64,000 bases of DNA from positions 1 to 64,000 of the forward strand of contig JAGXRD010000104.1 in the NCBI GenBank assembly GCA_018336035.1, in the 5' to 3' direction. Below are positions 36,954-46,242 of the stretch, piece after piece (positions within the stretch are counted from its first letter, which is position 1; the number at the start of each line of letters is the position of its first letter). Below the pieces are notes generated by a model, which was given only the letters and a program-made list of their open reading frames with translations, had not been told where the DNA came from and ran no database searches. The translations under genes and the position numbers were made by a program. Source of the stretch: Alphaproteobacteria bacterium (lineage in GTDB: Bacteria > Pseudomonadota > Alphaproteobacteria > Ferrovibrionales > Ferrovibrionaceae).

Positions 36954-38489
36954 TTAGTCGGCCGGTTTTTCTTCGTCTTCCGTATCGGCCTCGGCCTCGG
37001 TTTCGTCCGCCTGTTCCTCGGTTTCATCACCGGGGGTTTCCATTGCGGCAGGATCGGTGTCGTAGGACTGGTCCGTCGGAATCTCGATCTGGATGGTGCT
37101 CGGATCGACGCCCGAACCGCGGTCCAGCATGCCGGTCACCATCTCGGGGAAGGCGATCACCAGGCCGACCATGATGATCTGGATGCACACGAAGGGCACG
37201 GCGCCCCAGTAGATCTGGCCGGTCGTGACTTTCGGGATCAGCTTGCCGGTCACCTTGTCGATATAGTCCGCCACCGGGGCGACGCTGCGCAGGTAGAACA
37301 GCGCGAAGCCAAACGGCGGATGCATGAACGAGGTCTGCATGTTGACGCCGAGCAGCACGCCGAACCAGATCAGGTCGATGCCCAGTTTTTCCGCCGCCGG
37401 GCCGAGCAGCGGCACGACGATGAAGGCCAGCTCGAAGAAATCGAGGAAGAAGGCCAGCAGGAAGACCATGATGTTGACGACGATCAGGAAGCCGAGCTGG
37501 CCGCCGGGCAGGCTGGTCAGCAGATGTTCGACCCAGAGATCGCCGTTCACGGCGCGGAAGGTCAGGCCGAACACGGTCGAGCCGATCAGGATGAAGATGA
37601 CGAAAGCCGAGAGCTTGGCCGTCGTATCCATCGCCTGGCGCAGCAGTGACCAGTCGAGCTTGCGCTTCATCAGCGCCAGGATCAGCGCGCCGGCCGCACC
37701 CATGGCACCGCCTTCGGTCGGCGTCGCCACGCCGATGAAGATGGTGCCCAGCACCAGGAAGATCAGCACCAGCGGCGGCACCAGCGACACCAGCACGCGG
37801 ATCAGCAGCTGCATGCCGTGCAGCGTGCGGGCTTCCAGCGGCAGGGCCGGGGCGCGTTTGGGGAAGATGATGGTGATCAGGAAGATGTAGCCGGCATAGA
37901 GCGCCGAGAGCACCAGGCCGGGGATCAGGGCGCCGGCATACATGTCGCCGACCGAGCGGCCGAGCTGATCGGCCATGATGATCAGCACCAGGCTGGGCGG
38001 GATGATCTGCGCCAGCGTGCCCGATGCCGCAATCACGCCGCTGGCGAGGCGACGGTCATAGCCGTAGCGCAGCATGATCGGCAGCGAGATCAGGCCCATC
38101 GAGATCACCGAGGCGGCCACCACGCCGGTGGTCGCCGCCAGCAGGGCGCCGACGAAGATGACCGCATAGGCCAGGCCGCCGCGCATGGGGCCGAATAGCT
38201 GGCCGATGGTGTCGAGCAGGTCTTCCGCCATGCCGGATCGTTCGAGGATCAGGCCCATGAAGGTGAAGAAGGGAATCGCCAGCAGCGTATCGTTGCGCAT
38301 GATGCCGAATACGCGTTCGGGCAGCGCCTGCAGCAAAGCCGGCGTCAGCAGGCCGAGTTCGATGCCGATGAAGGCGAAGATCAGGCCGTTGGCGGCCAGC
38401 GCGAAAGCGACCGGGTAGCCGAACAGCAGGAAGAAGACCAGCGCCAGGAACATCAGCGGCGCCATGTTTTCAGTCAGGAACGAGACCAT
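36954..38489 (-). CDS. TRAP transporter large permease (DctM type)
   Basis: This 511-aa protein is the ion-coupled channel subunit of a TRAP importer, with about 12 membrane segments. Family markers are FFTFMGLILERSGMAEDLLD, IIPPSLVLIIMADQLGRSVGDM and FIGVATPTEGGAMGAAGAL. It is longer than the usual 425-440 aa because of a C-terminal extension that ends in an acidic tail (DETEEQADETEAEADTEDEE). It follows the DctQ subunit by five bases. No periplasmic binding protein gene is adjacent. Confidence 0.92.
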   Translation of the reverse strand: MVSFLTENMAPLMFLALVFFLLFGYPVAFALAANGLIFAFIGIELGLLTPALLQALPERVFGIMRNDTLLAIPFFTFMGLILERSGMAEDLLDTIGQLFGPMRGGLAYAVIFVGALLAATTGVVAASVISMGLISLPIMLRYGYDRRLASGVIAASGTLAQIIPPSLVLIIMADQLGRSVGDMYAGALIPGLVLSALYAGYIFLITIIFPKRAPALPLEARTLHGMQLLIRVLVSLVPPLVLIFLVLGTIFIGVATPTEGGAMGAAGALILALMKRKLDWSLLRQAMDTTAKLSAFVIFILIGSTVFGLTFRAVNGDLWVEHLLTSLPGGQLGFLIVVNIMVFLLAFFLDFFELAFIVVPLLGPAAEKLGIDLIWFGVLLGVNMQTSFMHPPFGFALFYLRSVAPVADYIDKVTGKLIPKVTTGQIYWGAVPFVCIQIIMVGLVIAFPEMVTGMLDRGSGVDPSTIQIEIPTDQSYDTDPAAMETPGDETEEQADETEAEADTEDEEKPAD

Positions 38490-38494
38490 ATCGA

Positions 38495-39058
38495 TTACTC
38501 CGCGGCGCCTTCGGCGGGGCTGTGGGCGTCACCCTTCTTGGGCGCCGGATTGGGAATCAGGCCTTGCAGGAAGGCGATGCGTTTAATCAGTTCAGAGAAG
38601 CCCTGCAGGATCAGCAGCAGGAAGCCGAGTGGCAGCAGCAGCTTCACCGGCCAGCGGATCAGGCCGCCGGCATCGCTCGACATCTCGTTGCGGACGAAGG
38701 AGTCGACCAGCATCGGCCAGGACAGATACATGATGATGATCGAGATCGGCAGCAGGAACAGCGTGGTGCCGATGATGTCGATCCAGGTCAGTGTCTTCTC
38801 GGAGAATCTGCTGACGATCACGTCGATGCGGATATGTTCGTTGCGCAGCAGCGTATAGCCGGCGCAGAGCATGAAGACGAAGGAGAACAGATACCACTGC
38901 ACTTCCAGCCAGGCATTCGAACTGGTGTTGAACAGGTATCGCACCGAGGCATTGCCGGCGCTGATGATCACTGCGACCAGGACCGCCCAGTAAACGATGC
39001 GGCCGACCCAGTCGTTGAGACGGTCAACGGCTGTGCTGAAAGCCAATAGCAAACGCAT
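38495..39058 (-). CDS. TRAP transporter small permease (DctQ type)
   Basis: This 187-aa protein has four hydrophobic segments and the DctQ pattern WLEVQWYLFSFVFMLCAGYT followed by LLRNEHIRIDVIVSRF. It pairs with the large subunit encoded five bases downstream. The C-terminal tail is hydrophilic. The gene is first in a two-gene operon; the binding protein expected in such operons is absent here and may be encoded elsewhere. Confidence 0.92.
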   Translation of the reverse strand: MRLLLAFSTAVDRLNDWVGRIVYWAVLVAVIISAGNASVRYLFNTSSNAWLEVQWYLFSFVFMLCAGYTLLRNEHIRIDVIVSRFSEKTLTWIDIIGTTLFLLPISIIIMYLSWPMLVDSFVRNEMSSDAGGLIRWPVKLLLPLGFLLLILQGFSELIKRIAFLQGLIPNPAPKKGDAHSPAEGAAE

Positions 39059-39260
39059 ATAACAAATCCCCCTTCACAGCAGGCCGGTACGGCCGTTGTG
39101 ACCCGATTGATCAAGTGATTGGTGCCGCGCCTGCCAGCGAGGAAGCCCGGTACCAGCGTTCCCTGTTTCGGGGCGTATTTATGCTATGCGGGTCGTCCGA
39201 TAAAGCCCCGGTCGGCGACCGGCGCCATTTATAGACGAGGGCCTTGGCCAAAGTCAGGAA

Positions 39261-39291
39261 AAAAGTCGTAAATTCGTGAATTTGAACGAAT
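39261..39291 (-). promoter_or_regulatory. AT-rich inverted repeat, terminator or operator
   Basis: ATTCGT (39272-39277) and ACGAAT (39286-39291) form an inverted repeat with eight bases between. On the minus strand a run of six T follows seven bases later, so it might be a weak terminator of the coiled-coil/HTH gene at 39317. It could equally be a regulatory site upstream of the TRAP operon. Confidence 0.35.
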
Positions 39292-39316
39292 ATTGCCGGT
39301 CCGGGGCGCCACCCGG

Positions 39317-40159
39317 TTATCCCATTTCGCCGGTGGTGGTGTTGTAGTTATTGATAATCCGGTGCAACACGTCGAGCTGGTTGCGGGCGATCGGGTCCTG
39401 GCCGTTCAGGATCAGGGTCAGGGCAACCCGGGTGATGCCCAGTTTCGAGGCAACCTGGTCCAGGTTGATGCCGCGCGCCCGGCAGGCGACGGTGATCATG
39501 TCGAAAGAGCCCTTGTCGAGAAAGACGCGGCCCCATTCGTCGCGGCCGGTCAGCCGGATCGGCTTGATCTCGAGCGCTGCGTTTTTCTGCGGACGCGGGG
39601 CGGGCGCCGCGGCGGGACGGCCGGTCGGCACGCTGCGCTGGGTCGGCCGCCAGTCGGGGTCGCGTTCAAACACTTCCAGCTGGGGCGCCTGCTCCATCAG
39701 GTGCAGCAGCATGTTGCGCATATGCACCAGCAGCTGGTCGGCGGTGCCGCTGGCTTCGGGCCCATCGAGCAGCAGGTTGCTCAGTTCTTCCAGCCGTTTG
39801 AGACGCGAGGCAAAGAATTCCCGCGCGCCATAGGGCAGGGCGGTGCGCGCCTCGATCAGGTTTTCCAGATAGCTCTGTTTGACGTCGATCTCGACCTTGA
39901 GGATTTTCGCGCGCAGCTGCGCCACGAAACGGCGCAATTCGTCGCGTCGACCGGTCTTGAGTACGGAGAGCCGACCCTCGGCAATCTCGGCAGACTGGTG
40001 GAAATCGTCCACCAGAGTGGCGAATTTGCGAAAACCGCTCACCGTATTGCGCTTCTCGTTCACGTCTTCGGTGAACTTGAAGATATACATCGCCCGCTGC
40101 TCGATCCGCGATACGAGCTCGTTGGCTTCCTGAATGTGGGCCTGATTGTCGACGATCAT
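39317..40159 (-). CDS. uncharacterised coiled-coil protein with C-terminal HTH-like segment
   Basis: This 280-aa protein has no clear family to me. Residues about 1-150 are helical and rich in charged heptads (ELVSRIEQRAMYIFKFTED, ELRRFVAQLRAKILKVEID), suggesting a coiled coil. A Pro/Ala/Arg linker (about 170-195) follows. Residues about 225-270 read as a Cro/CI-like helix-turn-helix (NLDQVASKLGITRVALTLIL, then NGQDPIARNQLDVLHRIINN). It might be a DNA-binding scaffold or a regulator. It is monocistronic; the upstream gap to the aminotransferase has no obvious partner. Confidence 0.75.
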   Translation of the reverse strand: MIVDNQAHIQEANELVSRIEQRAMYIFKFTEDVNEKRNTVSGFRKFATLVDDFHQSAEIAEGRLSVLKTGRRDELRRFVAQLRAKILKVEIDVKQSYLENLIEARTALPYGAREFFASRLKRLEELSNLLLDGPEASGTADQLLVHMRNMLLHLMEQAPQLEVFERDPDWRPTQRSVPTGRPAAAPAPRPQKNAALEIKPIRLTGRDEWGRVFLDKGSFDMITVACRARGINLDQVASKLGITRVALTLILNGQDPIARNQLDVLHRIINNYNTTTGEMG

Positions 40160-40278
40160 GCGCGGGATACTGTCTGGTCAGCGTTACGTTAACCTTAACA
40201 CACTCTTTCCGGGCGGAAACCGCTTGGTTACTCCGCCAAAAGGATAGGTTGTACAGTCAGGGTGTGCGGCAGAGGGCT

Positions 40279-41679
40279 TCAGGCCGCCACGTTCAATCCC
40301 TGCTGCGCGACCCAGGCCAGGGTTTTCGCCAGCGCGCGCTCAAACCGGTCGAACATCTCGTCGATTTCGCTCTCGGTGATGATCATCGGCGGGCAGAAGC
40401 CGATCACGTCGCCGGCCATGGCGCGAATGATCAGGCCTTCCTCCTGCGCGAAGTTCATGCAGGCGGCGCCGACGCCTGCCGTCGGCGCGAAGCTGCGCTT
40501 GCTCTGCTTGTCGGCGACCAGTTCGGCGGCGCCGATCAGGCCGGTGCCGCGCGCTTCGCCGACCAGCGGATGGTCGCCCAGCTTCTTCAGGCGGGCCTGG
40601 AAGCGCGGCGCCACGGTATTCACATGGCCCAGCATGTCGCGCTCTTCGTAGATCTGCAGCGTGCGCAGCGCCACAGCGGCGGCGACCGGATGGCCGCCAT
40701 AGGTGAAGCCATGGCCAAACGTGCCGATCTTGCCGGAATTCTCGCGGATCACCTCGTAGACATGCTCGGGCACCAGCACGGCCGAGATCGGCAGATAGGC
40801 GCTGGAGAGCTGCTTGGCGCAGGAGATGAAATCGGGCTGATAGCCGAAGGTCTGGGCACCCCACCAGTTGCCGGTACGGCCGAAGCCGCAGATCACTTCA
40901 TCCGAGACGCTGAGGATGTCGTATTTGCGCAGCACCTTCTCGATCGCGGGGAAATAATCCTTTGGCGGCAGGATCACGCCGCCGGCGCCCATGACCGGTT
41001 CGGCGAAGAAAGCCGCCACGCTGTCCGGGCCTTCCGTGAGGATGGCGTCTTCCAGATTTTTCGCCAGCCGCGCGACGAAGTCAGCCTCGCTCTCGCCGGC
41101 TTCAGCAAAGCGATAGTAATGCGGGCAATCGACATGCTTGATCCGCGCGATCGGCAGGTCGAAGTCTTTATGGTTGGCTGGCAGGCCGGTGAGGCTGGCA
41201 CTGGCGACCGTGACGCCGTGGTAGCCCTTGATGCGCGACAGGATGGTCTTCTTGTCGGTGCGGCCGCGCGCGTTGTTGTAGTACCAGATCAGCTTGATCA
41301 GCGTGTCGTTGGCGCCCGAGCCGCCCTCGGCGAAAAAGATCTTGCCGACGGGAATCGGGCTCAATGCCTTCAGCTTCTCGGCCAGTTCGACGACAGGGCC
41401 TGTCGTCTTGTGCCCGAACCCATGATAGTAGGGCAGCTTGCGCATCTGCTCGATGGCGGCATCGACGAGCGCCGCCTCGCTGAAGCCCAGCCCGGCACAC
41501 CACAGGCCGGACATGCCTTCGATATATTCCTTGCCCTGGTCGTCGTAGACATAAATGCCCTTGCCGCGCTCGATCACCAGCGGGCCGACCGCCTCATGCT
41601 TCACCAGATTCGTATAGGGATGCAGCACATGGGCAATATCGCGGGCGGCCATCGAATTGGGCAATTGCGGGCTGGGCAT
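40279..41679 (-). CDS. class III PLP-dependent aminotransferase
   Basis: This 466-aa enzyme belongs to the omega-amino acid/putrescine:pyruvate aminotransferase group. Markers are YIEGMSGLWCAGLGF at the start, FFAEGGSGANDTLIKL (phosphate binding), the Asp of SVSDEVICGFGRTG and the PLP lysine in FISCAKQLSSAYLPISAVL. It probably moves an amino group from an omega-amine or beta-amino acid to pyruvate. It stands alone, so the donor is not indicated by context; a link to hydantoin or beta-ureido products is conceivable but not shown. Confidence 0.9.
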   Translation of the reverse strand: MPSPQLPNSMAARDIAHVLHPYTNLVKHEAVGPLVIERGKGIYVYDDQGKEYIEGMSGLWCAGLGFSEAALVDAAIEQMRKLPYYHGFGHKTTGPVVELAEKLKALSPIPVGKIFFAEGGSGANDTLIKLIWYYNNARGRTDKKTILSRIKGYHGVTVASASLTGLPANHKDFDLPIARIKHVDCPHYYRFAEAGESEADFVARLAKNLEDAILTEGPDSVAAFFAEPVMGAGGVILPPKDYFPAIEKVLRKYDILSVSDEVICGFGRTGNWWGAQTFGYQPDFISCAKQLSSAYLPISAVLVPEHVYEVIRENSGKIGTFGHGFTYGGHPVAAAVALRTLQIYEERDMLGHVNTVAPRFQARLKKLGDHPLVGEARGTGLIGAAELVADKQSKRSFAPTAGVGAACMNFAQEEGLIIRAMAGDVIGFCPPMIITESEIDEMFDRFERALAKTLAWVAQQGLNVAA

Positions 41680-41798
41680 GGGGCGAACCTGTCTGGGAGA
41701 ATGCAGTGTTCAGTAGACGGCGAAACGCCGTCGCTGTCAAAACGGTCCCGAGAAACTTCGCCCTATCGGGGGCAGAAACCGCTGGCTAGACTATCCAC

Positions 41799-42734
41799 AT
41801 GCTGACTCCGCTCATTCCCAGTCTGACATTCCCATCGCCCGCCGGCGATACCGTGTTGCATGGCTATGACTGGCTGCCGCCTGCCGAACCGCAGGGCGTG
41901 GTGGTGATCTCGCATGGCATGGCCGAACATGCCGCACGTTACGCGCGATTTGCCGCGGCGCTGACTGCGGCGGGCTTTGCCGTCTATGGTTTCGATCATC
42001 GCGGCCATGGCCAGACCGGCCAGAACAGCAACAGTCTCGGCCATATGGGCGACCAGGATAGCTGGAACCGCGCGGTGGCCGATCTCGCCGCCGTCTGCCG
42101 CTTCGCCACACAGCGTCATCCCGGCAAGCCGCTGCTGCTGTTCTCGCATTCGATGGGCTCCTTCATGGGCCAGCAGTTCCTGTACGAACATGGCGCCATG
42201 CTCGCCGGCGCCGTGCTCTGCGGCTCCACCGGCAAGCCGCCGCCGATTGCTGCACTGGGCCGGCTGGTGACGCGGCTCGAACGCCTGCGGCTGGGCCGGC
42301 GCGGCATCAGCAGTCTGGTGCAGTCGTTGTCCTTCGATGCCTTCAACAAGCGGTTCCAGCCGCAGCGGACAGATTTCGACTGGCTGTCGCGTGATGCAGC
42401 CGAGGTCGACAAATACATCGCCGATCCGCTCTGCGGTTTCCCGATCAGCGTGCAGTCCTGGATCGATCTGCTGGACGGCTTGCAGGCCATCGCGCGGCCG
42501 GAGAATCAGTCGCGTATTCCCAAGGCGTTGCCGGTTTTCGTGATCGCAGGTAGGCACGATCCGGTCTCGGGCGGTGGCGCAGGGCTGAAGCAGCTGCTGG
42601 CCGCCTATGCCGCTGCGGGCCTGCGCAAGGTGGAAAGCCGTTTCTACGACGACGCGCGGCATGAGCTGCTGAACGAGATCAACCGCGACGAGGTCACTGC
42701 CGATGTCATCGGCTTCTTCAGGCGCTGTCTGTAG
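41799..42734 (+). CDS. alpha/beta hydrolase, lysophospholipase/monoacylglycerol lipase-like
   Basis: This 311-aa hydrolase has the nucleophile elbow LLFSHSMGSFMG (Ser118), the oxyanion region VVISHGMAEHAARY and the FDHRGHGQT loop of the Hydrolase_4 (serine aminopeptidase S33) family. The triad acid lies in AGRHDPVSG and the His in DDARHELLNE. It likely cleaves monoacylglycerols or lysophospholipids. No signal peptide is evident. It is convergent with a MarR gene 15 bases away. Confidence 0.9.
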   Translation: MLTPLIPSLTFPSPAGDTVLHGYDWLPPAEPQGVVVISHGMAEHAARYARFAAALTAAGFAVYGFDHRGHGQTGQNSNSLGHMGDQDSWNRAVADLAAVCRFATQRHPGKPLLLFSHSMGSFMGQQFLYEHGAMLAGAVLCGSTGKPPPIAALGRLVTRLERLRLGRRGISSLVQSLSFDAFNKRFQPQRTDFDWLSRDAAEVDKYIADPLCGFPISVQSWIDLLDGLQAIARPENQSRIPKALPVFVIAGRHDPVSGGGAGLKQLLAAYAAAGLRKVESRFYDDARHELLNEINRDEVTADVIGFFRRCL

Positions 42735-42749
42735 GCCTATTCCGCGCGC

Positions 42750-43238
42750 CTACTTTGCGGGCGTGTCTTCCGCCGCCGGCAATTCGGCGAGATTGCCGTA
42801 AATCCGCTCGAGCAGGTTTTTCAGCTGGATGATCTCGGCTTCTGTCAGGCCTGCCACAGCGGCGGTTTCCAGCTGCTGCGCTGCCGGTGTCAGCATTGCG
42901 GTCACGCGCTCGCCGGCGGGCGTCAAGCGGATGGCGATGGCGCGGGCATCGCCACTGTCGCGCCCGCGGCTGACCAGACCGTTGGCTTCCAGCCCGCCGA
43001 CCAGGCGAGAGAGAGTCGAAACTTCAATACTGGTACGCTGCGCCAGTTCGGTCAGGCGCTGGCCGTCGCGCTCGCGCAGGGCTGCCAGCACGCGCCAGTC
43101 CTGCAGCGCGATGCCGGCCGCGCGCAAGGCCGCACTGAAGCGGGCGGCCAGCGAAACGCCAGCGCGGTTGATCAGATAGGGAAGGTAACGGTCGAGCCGA
43201 AGCGGGGCAGAAGGATCGTCGGGCTGTGGGGCCGCCAT
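42750..43238 (-). CDS. MarR family transcriptional regulator
   Basis: This 162-aa MarR protein shows LTELAQRTSIEVSTLSRLVGGLEANGL as recognition helices and GDARAIAIRLTPAGE as the wing. It is the last gene before the che cluster on the same strand, but a start codon 23 bases from the cheY stop and its different character suggest an independent unit. Targets are unknown. Confidence 0.88.
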   Translation of the reverse strand: MAAPQPDDPSAPLRLDRYLPYLINRAGVSLAARFSAALRAAGIALQDWRVLAALRERDGQRLTELAQRTSIEVSTLSRLVGGLEANGLVSRGRDSGDARAIAIRLTPAGERVTAMLTPAAQQLETAAVAGLTEAEIIQLKNLLERIYGNLAELPAAEDTPAK

Positions 43239-43261
43239 GATGCTGCGCTGGGCAGTCCGCC

Positions 43262-43654
43262 TCAGGAACCGAGCTTGCCCAGCACGGCTTCGATCTTCTG
43301 CTTCATGGTCGCGGCGTTGAAGGGCTTGACCATGTAGTTGTTCACGCCGGCCTGAATGGCGGTCTTCACCATTTCAGTGTCGCGCTGACCGGTCGCCATG
43401 ATGAAGGGCATGCGCTTGGTCAGCGGATTGCTGCGGATGGTCTTGAGCAGAGTCAGACCGTCCATCCCGTCCATGTTCCAGTCGGAAATGATCAGGTCGA
43501 ATTTGTTGGAGCCGATCGCGACCAGGGCTTCTGCGCCGCTTTTCGCTTCGACAACATTCTTGATGCCGATTTCCTGCAAGCAGTAGCGCGCGATGCCGCG
43601 CATGCTCATCTGGTCGTCGACGATCAAAACTCGGAGAGTGCTGGCCGATGGCAT
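43262..43654 (-). CDS. cheY: CheY-type response regulator (last gene of che operon)
   Basis: This 130-aa single receiver domain has the acidic pair Asp13-Asp14, the phosphoacceptor Asp58 in IISDWNMDGMDG, a Thr in FIMATGQ and the Lys in YMVKPFN. I chose the ATG at 43654, preceded by GAGGGAAG. It follows cheB on the minus strand. In Sinorhizobium the CheY at this operon position (CheY2) is the motor-binding regulator; by synteny the same role is likely here. Confidence 0.9.
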   Translation of the reverse strand: MPSASTLRVLIVDDQMSMRGIARYCLQEIGIKNVVEAKSGAEALVAIGSNKFDLIISDWNMDGMDGLTLLKTIRSNPLTKRMPFIMATGQRDTEMVKTAIQAGVNNYMVKPFNAATMKQKIEAVLGKLGS

Positions 43655-43756
43655 ATCGCTCGCTCTTCCCTCAACGCAACCAACCCCGGCCATCCTGGCC
43701 GGTGGTGTCGAAAATAATGCTTAAGATCGTGGTTTTCATCGAAAAAAACAAGGTCT

Positions 43757-44809
43757 TCAGCGTTGTTTGCAACGGTTGAGGATCTCGGCCGCGACCTGGC
43801 CAATGCCTACTTCCGCTTGCACCGCACCCATCAGCTTGGCGGCCTTTGGCATGCCGTAAACGAGGCTTGTCGATTCGTCCTGCCCGATGGTCTGGGCGCC
43901 GACTTCCAGCATCTTCTTCAGGCCCACGGCGCCGTCCTTGCCCATGCCGGTCAGGATTACGCCGATGGCATTGTGGCCGGCGTGTTCGGCCACCGAGTTG
44001 AACAGCACATCCACGGAGGGGCGGTGGCCCGAGACCGGCGGATCGTGATTGAGCTTGGTGTAGTAATGGCCGCCCGAGCGATGCAGGGTCAGATGATAGT
44101 CGCCCGGGGCGATATAGACATGGCCGGGGAAGACGCGGACGTTGTCCTTGGCCTCGGTGACGGTGACGGCCGAGAGCGAATCGAGTCGGGCGGCGAAGCT
44201 GCCGGTGAAACGCGGCGGCATATGCTGGGTGATCAGCACCGGCGGGCTGTCCGGCGGCAGGATGGTGATCACTTCCTTCAGCGCTTCGACACCGCCGGTG
44301 GACGATCCGATCGCGACGATGATATCGGTCGAATTGAAGCCTGGGCCGGGGGTGAGCCGCTTGGGGGCAGCGCCTTCCACGGGCCGGTTGCGCGCCACCA
44401 CACGGGCGGTGGAAGCGGTTTTCACCTTGGCGATCAGGTCGAGCTTGATCTCTTCCAGTGCGTGCTTGATGTCGAGCGTCGGCTTGGGCACGAAATCCAC
44501 GGCGCCCATTTCGAGCGCCTGCATGGTGATGTTGGCGCCCTTCTGCGTCAGGGTCGAGACCATCACCACCGGCATCGGCCGCAGCCGCATGATCTTCTCG
44601 AGGAAGGAGATGCCATCCATATTCGGCATCTCGATATCCAGGGTCAGGACATCCGGGTTCAGTTCCTTGATCATCGCGCGGGCGACCAGCGGATCGGGCG
44701 CTGCACCGACCACATCGATTTCCGGGTCGCTTGACAGGGCCGAGGTCAGCAACTGACGGATCAGCGCGCTGTCGTCGACGATAAGGACTTTGATCTTCTT
44801 GCCGGCCAC
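43757..44809 (-). CDS. cheB: protein-glutamate methylesterase CheB
   Basis: This 350-aa chemotaxis adaptation enzyme removes methyl groups from receptors. The receiver domain (residues about 6-125) carries Asp58 in TLDIEMPNMDG, and the esterase domain has Ser170 in AIGSSTGG, His196 in TQHMPP and the Asp in TGMGKDGAVG. No ATG suits the N terminus; the GTG at 44809 follows GGAG with six bases spacing, leaving 23 bases after cheR. It lies between cheR and cheY. Confidence 0.93.
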   Translation of the reverse strand: MAGKKIKVLIVDDSALIRQLLTSALSSDPEIDVVGAAPDPLVARAMIKELNPDVLTLDIEMPNMDGISFLEKIMRLRPMPVVMVSTLTQKGANITMQALEMGAVDFVPKPTLDIKHALEEIKLDLIAKVKTASTARVVARNRPVEGAAPKRLTPGPGFNSTDIIVAIGSSTGGVEALKEVITILPPDSPPVLITQHMPPRFTGSFAARLDSLSAVTVTEAKDNVRVFPGHVYIAPGDYHLTLHRSGGHYYTKLNHDPPVSGHRPSVDVLFNSVAEHAGHNAIGVILTGMGKDGAVGLKKMLEVGAQTIGQDESTSLVYGMPKAAKLMGAVQAEVGIGQVAAEILNRCKQR

Positions 44810-44832
44810 GGGCAACTCCGACGCCTGAATGA

Positions 44833-45693
44833 CTACGCGATCTTGCGATGAATGTTTCGGCCCAGCAGTTTGAACCGCTCGGTGATGCCGAACAGGTTCT
44901 CCGAATGGCCGATATAGAGGAAACCGCCCGGTGCCAGCAGGTTGGCGTAACGGTCGAACAGCACGCGCTGCGTGTCTTTGTCGAAATAGATCACGACATT
45001 GCGGCAGAAGATGATGTCGAACGGGCCCTTCATCGGCCACTGGCCGACCAGGTTCAGATGCTTGAAGCTGATCAGGTTGCGCGCTTCTTCCACCACGCGC
45101 ACCTTGTCTTGGCCATGCGGCTCGAAATACTTCTTGGCGATATCCGCCGGCATGCCTTCCAGCGCCGTGGCCGGATAGATGCCCTCGTTGCCGCGACGGA
45201 CCATTTCGGTATCGATATCGGTGGCCAGGATCTTGGCATCCCACTGCTTGATATCTGGCATCGCGCGCAGCAGCGTGATCGCTGCGGAATAGGGCTCTTC
45301 GCCTGACGAGCAGCCGGCCGACCAGATACGCAGGCGGCGACCCTGGCTCACGGCGCGGGCGCGGATTTCCTGCAGTGCGGTGGTGGCGAGATGCTCGAAA
45401 TGATGGTTCTCGCGGAAGAACTTGGTCAGGTTGGTGGTCAGCGCGTTCAGCGTGGTGCCGAGTTCGCCGCTGCCGGCATCCGATCCGATGAACTCGATGT
45501 ATTCACGGAAGCCGCTCATGCCCAGCTTGCGCAGCCGCTTGGCCAGGCGGGCGTAGACCATGTTGTGCTTGGTCGGACCTAGCTCAATGCCGGTCTTTTC
45601 CTTCAGCATTGAGCGGAGAAAATCGTAGTCGCTGGCCGAAAAAGCGAATTCGCGGTCTTCGGCCGTCGGGCTATCGGTTGTGCGGGTTGCCAT
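44833..45693 (-). CDS. cheR: chemotaxis protein methyltransferase CheR
   Basis: This 286-aa enzyme methylates receptor glutamates using S-adenosylmethionine. Motifs are TNLTKFFRENHHFE in the substrate region, IWSAGCSSGEEPYSAAI for SAM binding and DIIFCRNVVIYFD. It lies between cheW and cheB. No C-terminal pentapeptide-tether module is visible. Confidence 0.94.
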   Translation of the reverse strand: MATRTTDSPTAEDREFAFSASDYDFLRSMLKEKTGIELGPTKHNMVYARLAKRLRKLGMSGFREYIEFIGSDAGSGELGTTLNALTTNLTKFFRENHHFEHLATTALQEIRARAVSQGRRLRIWSAGCSSGEEPYSAAITLLRAMPDIKQWDAKILATDIDTEMVRRGNEGIYPATALEGMPADIAKKYFEPHGQDKVRVVEEARNLISFKHLNLVGQWPMKGPFDIIFCRNVVIYFDKDTQRVLFDRYANLLAPGGFLYIGHSENLFGITERFKLLGRNIHRKIA

Positions 45694-45707
45694 GTGAGAT
45701 CAGCAGC

Positions 45708-46226
45708 TCAGGCCGCAGCGTCGGCAGGACCGGCCAGCAATGGCTTACCGGTGGAGTCGGCGGCTTCCAGCATGCGGCCGGAGAACATGCGCTCCAGACC
45801 GATCAGGCCCACCATGCGGTCGCCCACGGTGATCAACCCTTCCATGAAGCCCAGGCCGCTGACCTGCTCCATATCGGGCATCGGGCGAATCTCGTCTTCA
45901 TTGATCGTGATGATGTCGGACACCGCGTCGACCAGGATGCCGACGATGCGCGACGAGACTGAGACGATGATGACAACGTTGTATTTGGTCGGTTCGGTGC
46001 GCGGCATGCCGAAGCGGGCACGCAGGTCGAAGATCGGCACGATGGCGCCGCGCATGTTGATCACGCCGCGCACCACTTCCGGGGTGTTGGGCAGCGGCGT
46101 GGTCTCGGACCAGGCGCGGATCTCGCGCACTGCCATGATGTCGACGCCGTATTCCTCGTTGCCGACCGTGAACGACACGAGCTGTACCGTGCGGGTGGAG
46201 CGGGCGGCCTGTTCTGCTGTTGCCAT
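45708..46226 (-). CDS. cheW: chemotaxis coupling protein CheW
   Basis: This 172-aa protein links CheA to receptors. The family segments are VSFTVGNEEYGVDIMAVREI, VRGVINMRGAIVPIFDLRARFG and VGLIGLERMFSGRML. It follows cheA by 16 bases and precedes cheR by 14 bases, all on the minus strand. Confidence 0.94.
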   Translation of the reverse strand: MATAEQAARSTRTVQLVSFTVGNEEYGVDIMAVREIRAWSETTPLPNTPEVVRGVINMRGAIVPIFDLRARFGMPRTEPTKYNVVIIVSVSSRIVGILVDAVSDIITINEDEIRPMPDMEQVSGLGFMEGLITVGDRMVGLIGLERMFSGRMLEAADSTGKPLLAGPADAAA

Positions 46227-46242
46227 CGAAAGGCTCTCCTGC

